Source: Brienomyrus brachyistius (lineage: Eukaryota > Chordata > Actinopteri > Osteoglossiformes > Mormyridae). From it: a stretch of 64,000 nucleotides of DNA. Location: NCBI RefSeq assembly GCF_023856365.1, contig NC_064537.1, forward strand, positions 5,501,829 through 5,565,828, read 5' to 3'. Under the pieces are notes generated by a model that saw only the letters and a program-made list of their open reading frames with translations, was not told the DNA's origin and searched no databases. The position numbers were made by a program, and so were the translations under genes. Every line of letters begins with the position of its first letter. Positions within the stretch are counted from its first letter, which is position 1. Of this stretch, positions 33,455 to 44,056 are shown in pieces.

Positions 33455-33493
33455 CACAGTGAGAGAATGTAATGGGAGAGTGATACAAAAACT
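33455..33493 (+). other. 23-bp-spacer recombination signal of B2
   Basis: Heptamer cacagtg 33455-33461, 23-bp spacer, nonamer acaaaaact 33485-33493, the same type as B1. Confidence 0.95.
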
Positions 33494-34530
33494 GATCTAG
33501 ACTTAATGTGTCAAATGGATAATTTCACTATCTGTTAAACTTTTAGAAGCTATATCATTTTATATTCAAGTTCCCTGACACTTCCTTCCCCACCTAATTT
33601 TACTGTAATACATCAGTAGTGAGTCAGACTGAGACACCCTTTAATCCCCATGGCTGAACATCCATCCATCCATCCATCCATCCATCCTTCCATCATCCAT
33701 CCATCCAACCATCAAATCATCTTACAACTAGTAATTCTGGTCACGTTACAGGGTGGCTTGTAGCCCAATCCAGGCAGCATCGGGCACCAGCTCAGGGTAC
33801 ATCCTCGACAGGTTGCCTAAAAGCATGTCTATGGACACCAGAGAACCCAGTGGAAACCTGCATAACAAATGAGAACATGCTGACTCTACACACAAAGAGC
33901 AGAGGTGGGATTCAACACACAGTATTGGAGGTTTGAGGAAATAAGGCTTCCCACAGAGGATAGGATTTTAGATGCAAAAACTGTTTTATTGACTTTTTTA
34001 ACTTTTGTTTTGTCAGATCTGGTATTAGGGCTGAAGTAAATACACAAAATGGACCAGGAGTATTCCTAGGATCTTAAGACACCAGGGTCTCAGCCCAGAG
34101 ACCTGACCTGTCTGAGGGTCATACTGAGTTCTCTCTCTCTCTCTGAGGTTACCAGCACTGCAGCACTGCAGAGGTTTTGGGAAACGCAGCCCTGGACTGG
34201 CACTGCTGTGATGTATGAGAGTCTCAGAATGAGAGTCTGGGCTTTAAAGATCTGAGCTAAACAATCATTCGGGACTCATTTGGATTCATTTGGGGCTTCA
34301 GCCCTGAATCCCCCAGGCTTGTGATGCGTCTGTAATGGACATTAAGATAAGACAGCGACAACTACTGCTCTGGGTTATATGGATTTGGTTTGGGTATAAT
34401 CATGTGTCGTATGTGTCAAATATAATCTAATAAATCACTGAATCAGTAAAAGTATTTATGAAAGTAAACATGCGATTTCAACTGCAAATATTTTGAAATT
34501 ATGTTGCAAAACCTGAGGTATATGAAGTTA
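33494..34530. other. Intergenic stretch, no gene
   Basis: An (ATCC)n run lies near 33658-33712 and a SINE-like fragment near 33775-33930. Nothing else is recognised. Confidence 0.55.
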
Positions 34531-34880
34531 AGAGTCCCTGTACAATAGTACAGATCCTGTTTCTCATATGAGTCCCTGTATAATAGTACAGATCCTGTTT
34601 CTCATATGAGTCCCTGAATAATAGTGCAGATCCTGTTTCTCATACGAGTCCCTGTATAATAGTACAGATCCTGTTTCTCATATGAATCCCTGAATAATAG
34701 TACAGATCCTGTTTCTCATATGAGTCCCTGAAAAATAGTGCAGATCCTGTTTCTCATATGAGTCCCTGAAAAATAGTACAGATCCTGTTTCTCATATGAG
34801 TCCCTGTATAATAGTACAGATCCTGTTTTCTCATAAGAGTCCCTGCATAATAGTACAGATCCTGTTTCTCATATGAGACC
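34531..34880. repeat. 38-bp minisatellite, about 9 copies
   Basis: The unit contains gagtccctg, ataatagtacag and atcctgtttctcatat. It stops about 65 bp before the octamer of the A' pseudogene 2. The related A' gene at 30.2 kb has no such array. Confidence 0.92.
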
Positions 34881-34943
34881 CCATACTGCCCTGACTCTGC
34901 CACTTACCTTCAGTATATTTGTCCACGCAGTGAGGAGGAGTTC

Positions 34944-34975
34944 ATGCAAATCCTGACATCATCATCATATATTTA
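34944..34975 (+). promoter_or_regulatory. Octamer and TATA of the A' pseudogene 2
   Basis: A perfect atgcaaat at 34944-34951 and atatattta at 34967-34975, with the leader ATG at 35018. Same layout as 30168-30199. Confidence 0.85.
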
Positions 34976-35017
34976 TCTCTCTGCACTAAGAGGTGACTGG
35001 ATCTGAATCTGTCAGTC

Positions 35018-35445
35018 ATGGCGTCTTTAACGAGGTTCCCTGTAGTTCTGATGGTTATATACTTAACAGGTAAATATTCAGCTGCAGGTTTATATTTCAG
35101 TGATATATGTCAGTAATTCTCATTTCTTGCTTTTCTCTGTTACTCTAGGTGTTGATACACAGACTCTGACTGAGTCTGAACCAGCAGTTAAAAAGCCTGG
35201 AGAATCACACAGACTGACATGTACAGCCTCTGGGTTCTCAATCAGTAGCTATTATATGTACTGGGTCAGACAGGCTCCTGGGAAGGGACTGGAGTGGATC
35301 GCTGCCCATACTAGTAGCATTTACTACTCCCAGTCTGTTCAGGGCAGATTCACCATCTCCTGAGACAACGGCAAGAACCAGCTGTATTTACAGATGAACA
35401 GCCTGAAAGCTGAAGACACGGCTGTGTACTACTGTGCCAGATACT
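35018..35445 (+). pseudogene. IGHV A' pseudogene 2 (same nonsense codon)
   Basis: Leader exon 35018-35069, intron to 35148, V exon 35149-35445. The protein is the same as the 30.2-kb copy up to the stop (TGA at 35361-35363). After it the end is [10 protein letters not shown]. The shared stop means inactivation came before the duplication of about 30095-30710 to 34875-35490. All other signals are intact. Confidence 0.95.
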
Positions 35446-35483
35446 CACAGTGATGGGGGCTGTGGGGAAGCCGTACAAATACT
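35446..35483 (+). other. 22-bp-spacer recombination signal of A' pseudogene 2
   Basis: Heptamer cacagtg 35446-35452, 22-bp spacer, nonamer acaaatact 35475-35483. Confidence 0.92.
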
Positions 35484-35988
35484 ACTTCCTCAAAAACCAT
35501 GAGGAAGACCCAATATTGATTTATTTAGGTATTTTAATAATTTACTATAGTATTTTAATTTAGAAATAAGTTGAATTTTATTTCTAAGTTGTTTGTGTTG
35601 TGGGGTTTACATTCACATTTATATCGAACAATTATGTCTGAAATTTCATTTCTTATACCTTATTAAACAGAAACACATGCCTGACATTAGTCTGTGTACC
35701 ACTCTACTGTGCAGCCGCTCTGTCCCCCCTCCCATCTCCCACACATGGTCCATCACTGTTCCATAGGGGGGGGGGCTGTTGTCCGCAGGCTCTGTATGTA
35801 ATACTGAGTCATCCTTTGGGAGGATTGGGGTGAATCCCACGGCGGACCTCCCTTATCACGAATGACACACATGATTATTTTTAAATTGCTGTTTGTTGTA
35901 CTGACTACCTATATTTTGCATTATAGTACTATATTTAAATGCAGTTTCCCTCAACAGAAGCAGTTTCTTTTCCTACAGGTGCCCAGTG

Positions 35989-36183
35989 TCATACTGAGCT
36001 CATTATCCAGCTGCTATGATTGTTAAACCAGGAGAGTCTCTGACCATCTCCTGTAAAGTCTCTGCTTATTCACTCACTGACAGCAGCTACTGTAGCAGCT
36101 TCATTCGACAGCCGACAGGAAAAGCATTGGGGTGGTTTGCTGGGGTCTGTGGTGATGGGGACATTATTACAAGGCCTCACTAA
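35989..36183 (+). pseudogene. Truncated group B V pseudo-exon 2
   Basis: Near-identical to 19630-19834, with the same frameshift in FR1, the same lost base before FR3 and the same truncation. No leader of its own is recognisable: the nearest upstream V is the A' pseudogene. Confidence 0.9.
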
Positions 36184-36344
36184 TTACTCACTAATCAGGA
36201 ATGTAATTAACATAATACACTGAAAAGGATCATGACAAAGACAGGGTGCAATAATTTACTTCCAGTATTAAAGGAGATTCATTGATAGACATTCAAAATT
36301 AAAGCATTTTCAGGTTTTTTTTTTTTTAAAGTATGGCATCTGTA

Positions 36345-36703
36345 GGGGCGGCATGGTGGTGCAGTGGTTAGCACTGTCGCCTCACACCTCTGGGACCCGG
36401 GTTCGAGTCTCCGCCTGGGTTACATGTGTGTGGAGTTTGCATGTTCTCCCCATGTCGTTGTGGGGTTTCCTCCGGGTGCTCCGGTTTCCCCCCACAGTCC
36501 AAAAACATGCTGAGGCTAATTGGAGTTGCTAAATTGCCCGTAGGTGTGAATGTCTGCGTGAATAGTGTGTGAGTGTGCCCTGCGATGGGTTGGCCCCCCA
36601 TCCTGGGTTGTTCCCTGCCTCGTTCCCATTGCTTCCGGGATAGGCTCCGGACCCCCCGCGACCTAGTAGGATAAGCGGTTTGGAAAATAGATGGATGGAT
36701 GGG
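36345..36703 (+). mobile_element. tRNA-derived SINE, paralogue of 19996
   Basis: Target-site duplication tggcatctgta at 36334-36344 and 36704-36714. The B-box GGTTCGAGTC is intact here, whereas the left copy has an inactivating change and an 8-bp deletion. Confidence 0.92.
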
Positions 36704-37715
36704 TGGCATCTGTAATAAGTTGAAAACATATTGGGTGTAATGAAGTGATGAAGGATCTTACAGGGAGCTGTTTGCTGCTGTTTAAGTTCTTCTCCATAAG
36801 GGGGCGCCAGAGCTCCTTACGGAGGGTCATACAGACTTCTGTGTTCAGGGTGACTCAGAACAGCAGGCTGTAAAGCTTATGGCACTGCAGTGTGTTACTC
36901 TACTCAGGATTCAGTGAGAGACATCTGACTATAATCCTCTGTCTGTGACCTTCATCACACAGGTATCATTAGGGAATCCATTCTAATTCTGGCCCTTAGA
37001 TTCAGAAGTTTATTTAAGTTTAACTTATCTAGCAAACATATTTTTCCAATGCAGCATACGAGTGAAGAAAGCTTGTGGTCAGAGAGCAGGTCAGCCAGCG
37101 TCCCTGGAACAGTCAGAGTTAAGGGCCGTGCTCAAGGGCCCAACAGTGATATAAATACTCAGAGCAGCTGAACCCATAACCTTCCAGACATGGGCGCAGA
37201 GCCCTACCCTGCTGGGCTGTACACTCTGTGTTAATGTCATTATGGCTATAGGCATATATTCTGATTTGCACAAAATGTGTCATTATTGTTACACAATAAC
37301 CAGGAATCTCTCTTATTAAAATGTTATTTCTCCAGTATCATTAGAGTGTATCCCTGCTTGTCAGGTTCCTTTCCTGGAGTTGTAGGCAGTTGCTATATTA
37401 CTATTTATTGAAGTTGAAGTGTCAAATCTGAGAGGTCACTGAGATAATGGCAACAGGGGTTTATGAAAATTAAATCAAAATACCTACTATATCTACTGCA
37501 ACGTTAAAAATAGAGAAAATTTTCTATATATAAGAATATATTTAACAAAATACCAAAGGTAATCTGACCTGATTAGACCATCAGCAGATCTATGAGCCAT
37601 TAATACTCATTCTTCAGCTTGTGTACATCTCAAACAGCACAGTTATCCATATACAGCAGTACAGCCATCTGTCTTTCTGCTTCACTTGATTTCACTCAAC
37701 AATCCCCAGAGATTC

Positions 37716-37743
37716 ATTTGCTTCTGCTGGACTTTGTATAAAA
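37716..37743 (+). promoter_or_regulatory. B3 promoter: reverse octamer-like motif and TATA box
   Basis: atttgctt at 37716-37723 and tataaaa at 37737-37743, as in B1. Confidence 0.65.
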
Positions 37744-37805
37744 GCCAGAGTGACACCTTCAAACACACAGACATCAGTCACATTCAAGGACGCCTCTGTA
37801 ACACA

Positions 37806-38260
37806 ATGGCTGCTACAACCACTTTATTCTTTTTGCTTGGTGTTTTCACATGTAAGTCTATCTGCTGTAGCCAGTTAAACATGAAATTTAAGTGCAGTTC
37901 TTGTTAATGATTTGTTCTGTATTTCCTGACGTTCAAAAACACTCTTTTTTCCTTCAGGTGTTTATTGTAATGTTGAACTCACCCAGTCAGAGTCCATCAC
38001 TGTGAAACCTGGAGGATCTCCAAGCATCTCCTGTAAAGTCTCTTATTCAGTCACTAGTTATACTACACACTGGATCCGACAACCTGCCGGGAAATCAATG
38101 GAGTGGATTGGGTATATTAGCAGTCGCGGAAGCACTGCTTACAAAGAGTCACTTAAGAATAAATTCACCATCTCCAGAGACACCTCCAGCAGCACAGTAT
38201 ATTTACAGGGGACGAACCTGCAGACTGAAGACACAGCTGTGTACTACTGTGCACGAGACT
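37806..38260 (+). CDS. ighv: IGHV segment B3, intact, twin of B1
   Basis: Leader exon 37806-37851, V exon 37958-38260. The translated V region is the same as B1. Only flanking and intron bases differ. Both copies could be functional, doubling the dose of one specificity. Same short CDR1 after C-K-V-S. Confidence 0.95.
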
Positions 38261-38299
38261 CACAGTGAGAGAATGTAATGGGAGAGTGATACAAAAACT
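38261..38299 (+). other. 23-bp-spacer recombination signal of B3
   Basis: Heptamer cacagtg 38261-38267, 23-bp spacer, nonamer acaaaaact 38291-38299. Confidence 0.95.
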
Positions 38300-40600
38300 C
38301 ACTGAGACTTAATGTGATGCAGGTCTTATACGAAGTGATTCTGTACTTAATTTAATTCTCCTTACAACGTGTGGGCAAAATATTACACCTTAATTAAGAT
38401 TTATGACAGTAATTTTCAATATATATGCTGCAATTTTTATTTCTATAGTGAATCGAAATTCCTTTAATTTCTCTGATCATTTTATATATGACCATTATTT
38501 CATTTATCTTTGCTCTGATTGTATCCTAGTTATTCATTAAATCCAGTCATTCTGGCTTTTGACGTCACACAGGATTCACTTTGGCCGTCTCACAGACTGT
38601 AGTTTGTCTCTCTGACTCATCTCATAGGCTTCAATCCGAATACAATATTATACAGCTATTCACCTCCAGGTTAATTAACCCAAGTTATTAGTCTGAAAAC
38701 TATCATCATTCATTTATAATATTCCATGTACCTGCATCAGCTGAAATATCAATCATATTTCAAAGTAAGACCTTGACATCTTTCTGCATGGCCACTTGGC
38801 TGCATAAATACACTAAGCATGCAAAACAAACATAAGACTCAGAGTAATACATGCCCAGGAGAAGGTACAGACGGTAAATATCAGAGATCTGATTGCAGGG
38901 TCCTGTGTACAATGAGGTTTGTCTAACTTTCTGCATGTTTATAATAGTACACTGTCTGAGACTATGGCCATTGTATCAGTGGCACTGGGGACATTCAAAT
39001 GAGACAAAGCACAAGTCTGTACAGTGCTGTATATCACTTACAGAAATAAAACAATGTTTCTCACATGTAAACATTCTGTGAGAACTTTGTGTGACCTGCG
39101 TCTAGTAAAAGGTAAGAGGAGATGGAGAGAAGAAGGGATGGGATTACAGTAGGAGGGTCTGTGAGACCAGGCCTGTCAGCCACTTCTCACTCGGGTGACA
39201 TTCTGCGGCATCGTGTGTAATGGTCCCTTAGTAACCCCAAAAATGTGGCACCAGAGCTCAATATGGGGAGAAGTATGAGCAGCTGTGTTCATGGAGACGC
39301 TCTTCATGCGTTCATCTGTCCTTCATAACAATGATCTTCCACATGAGAAGCATCATTCCAGCCAGTTCTCTCGTGTGGCTCCCCACCTTTTAGAAATGCT
39401 TCCAGACCCATCTGTTCCATGAATTTCTCTGCCAGTCTTTCTGGTCCTTGAAAAGTCTTATCAGGTTCCTGCTTTGTTAGAAGTAGATGGATGCAGTTTT
39501 AATAGCAACCAGCAGATGTCCCCAGTGTCACAGAAAATACAGGCAGCAGAAGGACACAATAATTATACAGATGCTCCTCGACTAACGACGATATGACGTC
39601 CCGAGAAACTCATCGTAAGATGGAAATATGATCGATATGACACATAAATAAATAAATAACTACTTACACTAAACATGAAAATAAACAAATTAATACTGTA
39701 ATTAACTATTATTCATCCATCTATCCATTTTCTGTACATGTAGGTCTGCAGCCTGTCTCAGACTGGGGCACCAAGCAGTCACAGCGAAACTAAGTACCAG
39801 GAAATGAAAAGTAAATATATGAATACAAGTTTATCATTAGATGTGCATTATTGTTTGGTTAAACACAAAATGAAAACACCATACCATGCGCTAAACACTA
39901 TGAAATTCAAGAGGGGGGGAGGGGAGGCTCGCAGCTGCCTGGAGTGCTGCCAGGACTTGGTGGGGGTACAGGGACGGGTTAGGAGGGGGGCAGTGTACCA
40001 CGAGGGGAACCCAATGAGCAAAGCATGCTGGGCTGGTGCCAGTAGAGTGAACAGCTCTGTGTATTTATCGTGTTGTTATTGTCCTCTACATTAATGTCCT
40101 GTACAGTGTTAATGTTAATTGGGGGGGTGTGCACCCACCATCTGTAACATGAGGAGTCGGAACGGTCAGTGTGTGCTGTAAGTGTGACTGACATAACATC
40201 GGTAAATGCCATTTTTCACTGTGTTCCTGCACTACTATGTCTGACTCATTTATTCACTCAGCACCATAATATTTAATATTTACTGTAGTATTTACAGTAA
40301 TTACTAATAGACAGTCAGGACTGAAATTATAACAGGGAGGAGGGTATGACTCTAGAATTTGAGACTAATTAAACTATACAGTTAGTCCTGTTTGTTAATA
40401 TTGCATTACAGTGAGGTCATACAGACATACAGTGAGGTTGTATTCTGCAAAAGCGTGATTGTCGCTTGTGCACAGCCTTCCAGAAGAATACGTTCAGTTA
40501 GTTAGGCGTTACAAAGCAAATCAATTTGACGTGATGAATGTGATGAATTTTGGCTCCTCTAGCTCCACCCCTACCTCTATTGGAGTATTCAGTGCATATC
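38300..40600 (+). other. Intergenic part of the large duplicon, right copy
   Basis: Matches 21943-24240. No gene. A remnant of the upstream module lies near 39510-39575. Confidence 0.6.
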
Positions 40601-40705
40601 TGCAACAGCTTTTAAAGGAGCCAGTGTCAGTGTGTGACAGAGAGCAGCAGTCACTGGGACTCAGTGTGTACTTTACCTCAGTGCTCCTCCCTCTGTCCTG
40701 CAGCC

Positions 40706-41151
40706 ATGAAGCTTCTACCAGCCCTGCTCACCCTCACAGCACTGACTCTCTCAGGTCCCTGTCTCTCTCCTCTCTATCTCTCTTTCTCTCTGCATCTTTC
40801 ATTCTGCTCATCTAAAAGTCTGCTCTACCTCTTTATTTACAGGTGTGGAGGCTCAGATTGTACTGACTGAGTCTGAAGCAGTGGTGAAGAAACCAGGAGA
40901 ATCACACAAACTGACATGTACAGTTTCTGGGCTCTCAGTCAGTAGCAATGATATGAACTGGATCAGACAGGCTCCTGGGAAGAGACTGGAGTGGATCGCT
41001 GGCATTGACCATGATGATGACAGCACTTACTACTCCCAGTCTGTTCAGGGCAGATTCACCATCTCCAGAGACAACGGCAGGAACCAGCTGTATTTACAGA
41101 TGAACAGCCTGAAAGCTGAAGACACGGCTGTGTACTACTGTGCCAGAGAGT
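40706..41151 (+). CDS. ighv: IGHV segment A3, intact
   Basis: Leader exon 40706-40754, intron 88 bp, V exon 40843-41151. FR1 [22 protein letters not shown]1 [10 protein letters not shown]2 [12 protein letters not shown]2 IDHDDDST (acidic), end Y-Y-C-A-R-E. The base after the heptamer changes the usual TGA to TGT, so the germline frame runs on to 41225; this has no effect after recombination. A TATA-like ttttaaag is at 40610-40617. It sits where A1 sits in the sister duplicon but has a different antigen-binding face. Confidence 0.95.
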
Positions 41152-41189
41152 CACAGTGTTGGGGGCTGTGGGGAAGCCGTACAAATACT
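41152..41189 (+). other. 22-bp-spacer recombination signal of A3
   Basis: Heptamer cacagtg 41152-41158, 22-bp spacer, nonamer acaaatact 41181-41189. Confidence 0.93.
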
Positions 41190-41560
41190 ACTTCCTCAAA
41201 ATATACAAGGAAGCCACATTATTAATTTATTTAGGAAGTTTAATAATTTAGTTAATTAGTTATTCTATTATTTTATAACATTCAAAAATACACACAGGGC
41301 TGAGAGCAGTGACAGAATTCTTGACAGTTAAAGTATCTGTGGTGAAATGTTGAATCTTAATACAGTAATGGTATCATTTCCAAGTTGTTTGTGCTGTGGG
41401 GTTTACATTCACATTTATATCGAACAATTATGTCTGAAATTTCATTTCTTATACCTTATTAAACAGAAACACGTGCCTGACATTAGTCTGTGTACCACTC
41501 TACTGTGCAGCCGCTCTGTCCCCCCTCCCATCTCCCACACATGGTCCATCGCTGTTCCAT

Positions 41561-41581
41561 GGGGGGGGGGGGGGGGGGGGG
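41561..41581. repeat. Expanded G tract (21 G)
   Basis: The paralogous positions have 8 G (19419-19426) and 10 G (35766-35775). It lies about 200 bp before the V pseudo-exon. Confidence 0.9.
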
Positions 41582-41783
41582 CTGTTGTCCGCAGGCTCTG
41601 TACGTAATACTGAGTCATCCTTTGGGAGGATTGGGGTGAATCCCATGGCGGACCTCCCTTGTCACGAATGACACATGTGATTATTTTGAATTACTTTTTG
41701 TTGTACTGACTACCTATATTTTGCATTATAGTACTATATTTAAATGCAGTTTCCTTAAACAGAAGCAGTTTCTTTTCCTACAG

Positions 41784-42009
41784 GTGCCCAGTGTCATACT
41801 GAGCTCATTATCCAGCTGCTATGATTGTTAAACCAGGAGAGTCTCTGACCATCTCCTGTAAAGTCTCTGCTTATTCACTCAATGACAGCAGCTACTGTAG
41901 CAGCTTCATTCGACAGCCGACAGGAGAAGCACTGGGGTGGTTTGCTGGGGTTTGTGGTGATGGGGACACTTATTACAGGGCCTCACTAAGGAATAAATCC
42001 CTCAGTCCT
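41784..42009 (+). pseudogene. Truncated group B V pseudo-exon 3, cut by a solo LTR
   Basis: Same FR1 frameshift as the other two pseudo-exons, but CDR2 and early FR3 are kept longer (T-Y-Y-R-A-S-L-R-N-K). The reading is cut at 42009 by an LTR insertion, and the sequence beyond the LTR has no FR3. It keeps the CDR1 Cys, the CDR2 Cys and Phe at the FR2 Trp position. Confidence 0.9.
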
Positions 42010-42477
42010 TGTCACGCCTCCCGGGCGTGGATAGTCGGAGAACTACCAATTAGGCTGCACATGGGAGCACTATAAAGGCGGAAAGCACGCAACAGCAGTC
42101 GTGCAGTATTTGCCAATGTTACATTGCAGAACCGAGCGATTTCTTGTCTCGTGCCGTTCCCTCATTCCTCGCCTTGTCCGTCTGCCTTTTGTCTGCTCCT
42201 CACCCTGCCTGCCTGCCTCCCCCAGACCAACCCTTGTTCCTGAGTCTCCCGTCCTGCCCGCCCTGCCTGCCCCTGGGCGTTGAGTCTCCCCTTCCTCTTC
42301 TCTCGGTGTCCCGCGCCTGCGTGTAGGACTGACCACCCCGGCATTCGACCCCAGCTTTCGCCCACGACTACTCTCCTCGTCTTGTCCCTTTAAATACCGC
42401 TGCCTGCCCGATCTAATAAAGATGGTTCTGGCCCGCAATTCTGGGTCCGTGATTCCGTTCAGGGGGGTCGTCGGACA
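42010..42477 (+). mobile_element. Solo LTR, 468 bp, inside a V pseudo-exon
   Basis: It begins TGTCACGCCTCC and ends GTCGGACA, flanked by a perfect 5-bp duplication gtcct (42005-42009 and 42478-42482). TATAAAGG near 42072 and AATAAAG near 42415 mark a promoter and poly(A) site. No internal region remains. It came in after the pseudo-exon was already frameshifted. Confidence 0.92.
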
Positions 42478-42565
42478 GTCCTGCAATTAATTAATGTACT
42501 AGAGATAAAACTGAGAAGGATAAAGTATGTCCTTATTAATGTCAGCTCATTTTCACATAATAAAT

Positions 42566-42923
42566 CCATCCATCCATTTTCCAAACCGCTTATCCTACTG
42601 GGTCGCGGGGGGGTCCGGAGCCTATCACGGAAGCAATGGGCATGAGGCAGGGAACAACCCAGGATGGGGGGCCAGCCAATCGCAGGGCACACTCACACAC
42701 CATTCACTCACACATGCATTCCTACAGGCAATTTAGCAAGTCCAGTTAGCCTCAGTATGTTTTTGGACTGTGGGGGGAAACCGGAGTACCCAGAGGAAAC
42801 CCCACGACGACATGGGGAGAACATGCAAACTCCCCACACATGTGACCCAGGCGGAGACTCGAACCCGGGTCCCAGAGGTGTGAGGGAACAGTGCTAACCA
42901 CTGCACCACCATGCCGCCCCCCA
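42566..42923 (-). mobile_element. Full-length tRNA-derived SINE, minus orientation
   Basis: Starts ccatccatcc and ends in the reverse complement of the tRNA-like head (accactgcaccaccatgccgcc). An 11-bp target-site duplication, acataataaat, lies at 42555-42565 and 42924-42934. Confidence 0.93.
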
Positions 42924-43084
42924 ACATAATAAATGGAAATATAAAAACTATTAATCTAGAAACATTAATTAATTAGAAATACCTTGAAATATGTCAATTA
43001 AGAATGTCTTCGGGAACAAGATAAATATGCAGAGAAATGTCCCAAAGTATGAATCATTTCACCCATTTCGTACATGAACACAAC

Positions 43085-43485
43085 AGACTGCCAGAATAAA
43101 AAGCTTTATGATACGAAAAAGATATTTCAAAGACATTTAATATAATTCCTGTGTTCTCAGTGTTCTGTAGCAGGGGTGATTATATGGATCAAGGCTGCCA
43201 CTGTCAGTCTAAGGAAATATGGGATCCAATTCGTATGAAATGTGAAAATAGACTGAATGGTGTAGAATCGCCTGTGGTCTGTAGAAACAGATCAATTATC
43301 AAACTACAAACAGTCACTGCAGTTCAAGCAGAAACCACAAGATGTCCTCAGTGTGACAGTAAATGCAGGCAGCAGAGGGACACAAATATCAGGCTGAGAC
43401 CCATTTTAGACAGACTGTAGCAGCTGTACTGCTTTATAAACTGCTGTTGTGAATCATGCCAAAATTCTGTAATATGGTTCTTATA
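43085..43485 (+). repeat. Conserved module upstream of A4
   Basis: Copy of 27235-27640, open for 89 codons in the same frame, with the cysteine pattern kept. Confidence 0.7.
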
Positions 43486-43546
43486 GTTATCCTGAATTCC
43501 CTACAAAACCCCTTCAAACTACAAACCTTCAAACAAACCAATACAT

Positions 43547-43873
43547 TCCATCCATTTTCTATAACCGCTTAATCCCAACTGGGGTCGTGGGTGAGACTGG
43601 AGCCTATCGCGGGAACAATGAATGCAGGCGGGAACCAACCCTGGGCAGGTGCCAACATATTGCAGACCACACACACTCAATCAATTATGGGACCAACTCA
43701 GAGTTGGCAATTAACATACCAAGCATACTTTTGGACTGGGGGAAAAAACCAGAGCCCCCAGTAACAACCAATGTGAACACAGGGACACATGCAGACTCCA
43801 CACAGGAAGGTCCTACATGCCTGACCCAAGGATCGAACCCAGGACCTTCCTGCTGTGAGGCAGCAGCATAGCA
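43547..43873 (-). mobile_element. SINE of the cctgctgtgaggcagcag subfamily, abutting the A4 promoter
   Basis: Related to 27758-28080. Its head is cut off at gcagcagcat and joins directly to agcaaatgaatctc, the octamer-like part of the A4 promoter. In the 28-kb copy about 60 bp more separate the two. Confidence 0.75.
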
Positions 43874-44056
43874 AATGAATCTCTTCATCATGTGACCATT
43901 CCCCCCCCACGACCCGCCCCACACCCATCAGAGGAGGATCCTGTACAAACCTGCCACAGCTTTTAAAGGAGCCAGTGTCAGTGTGTGACAGAGAGCAGCA
44001 GTCACTGGGACTCAGTGTGTACTTTACCTCAGTGCTCCTCCCTCTGTCCTGCAGCC

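Larger units (their letters stand above)
35583..41189 (+). repeat. Large duplicon, right copy (pairs with 19228-24837)
   Basis: Order and sequence follow the left copy: pseudo-exon, SINE, B3, intergenic DNA, A3. Divergence is very low except in the CDRs and part of the framework of the last V segment. Confidence 0.9.

Noticed and set aside
34531..34880. CRISPR-like direct repeats
   Set aside because: The units follow each other without unique spacers and the DNA is vertebrate. It is a minisatellite.
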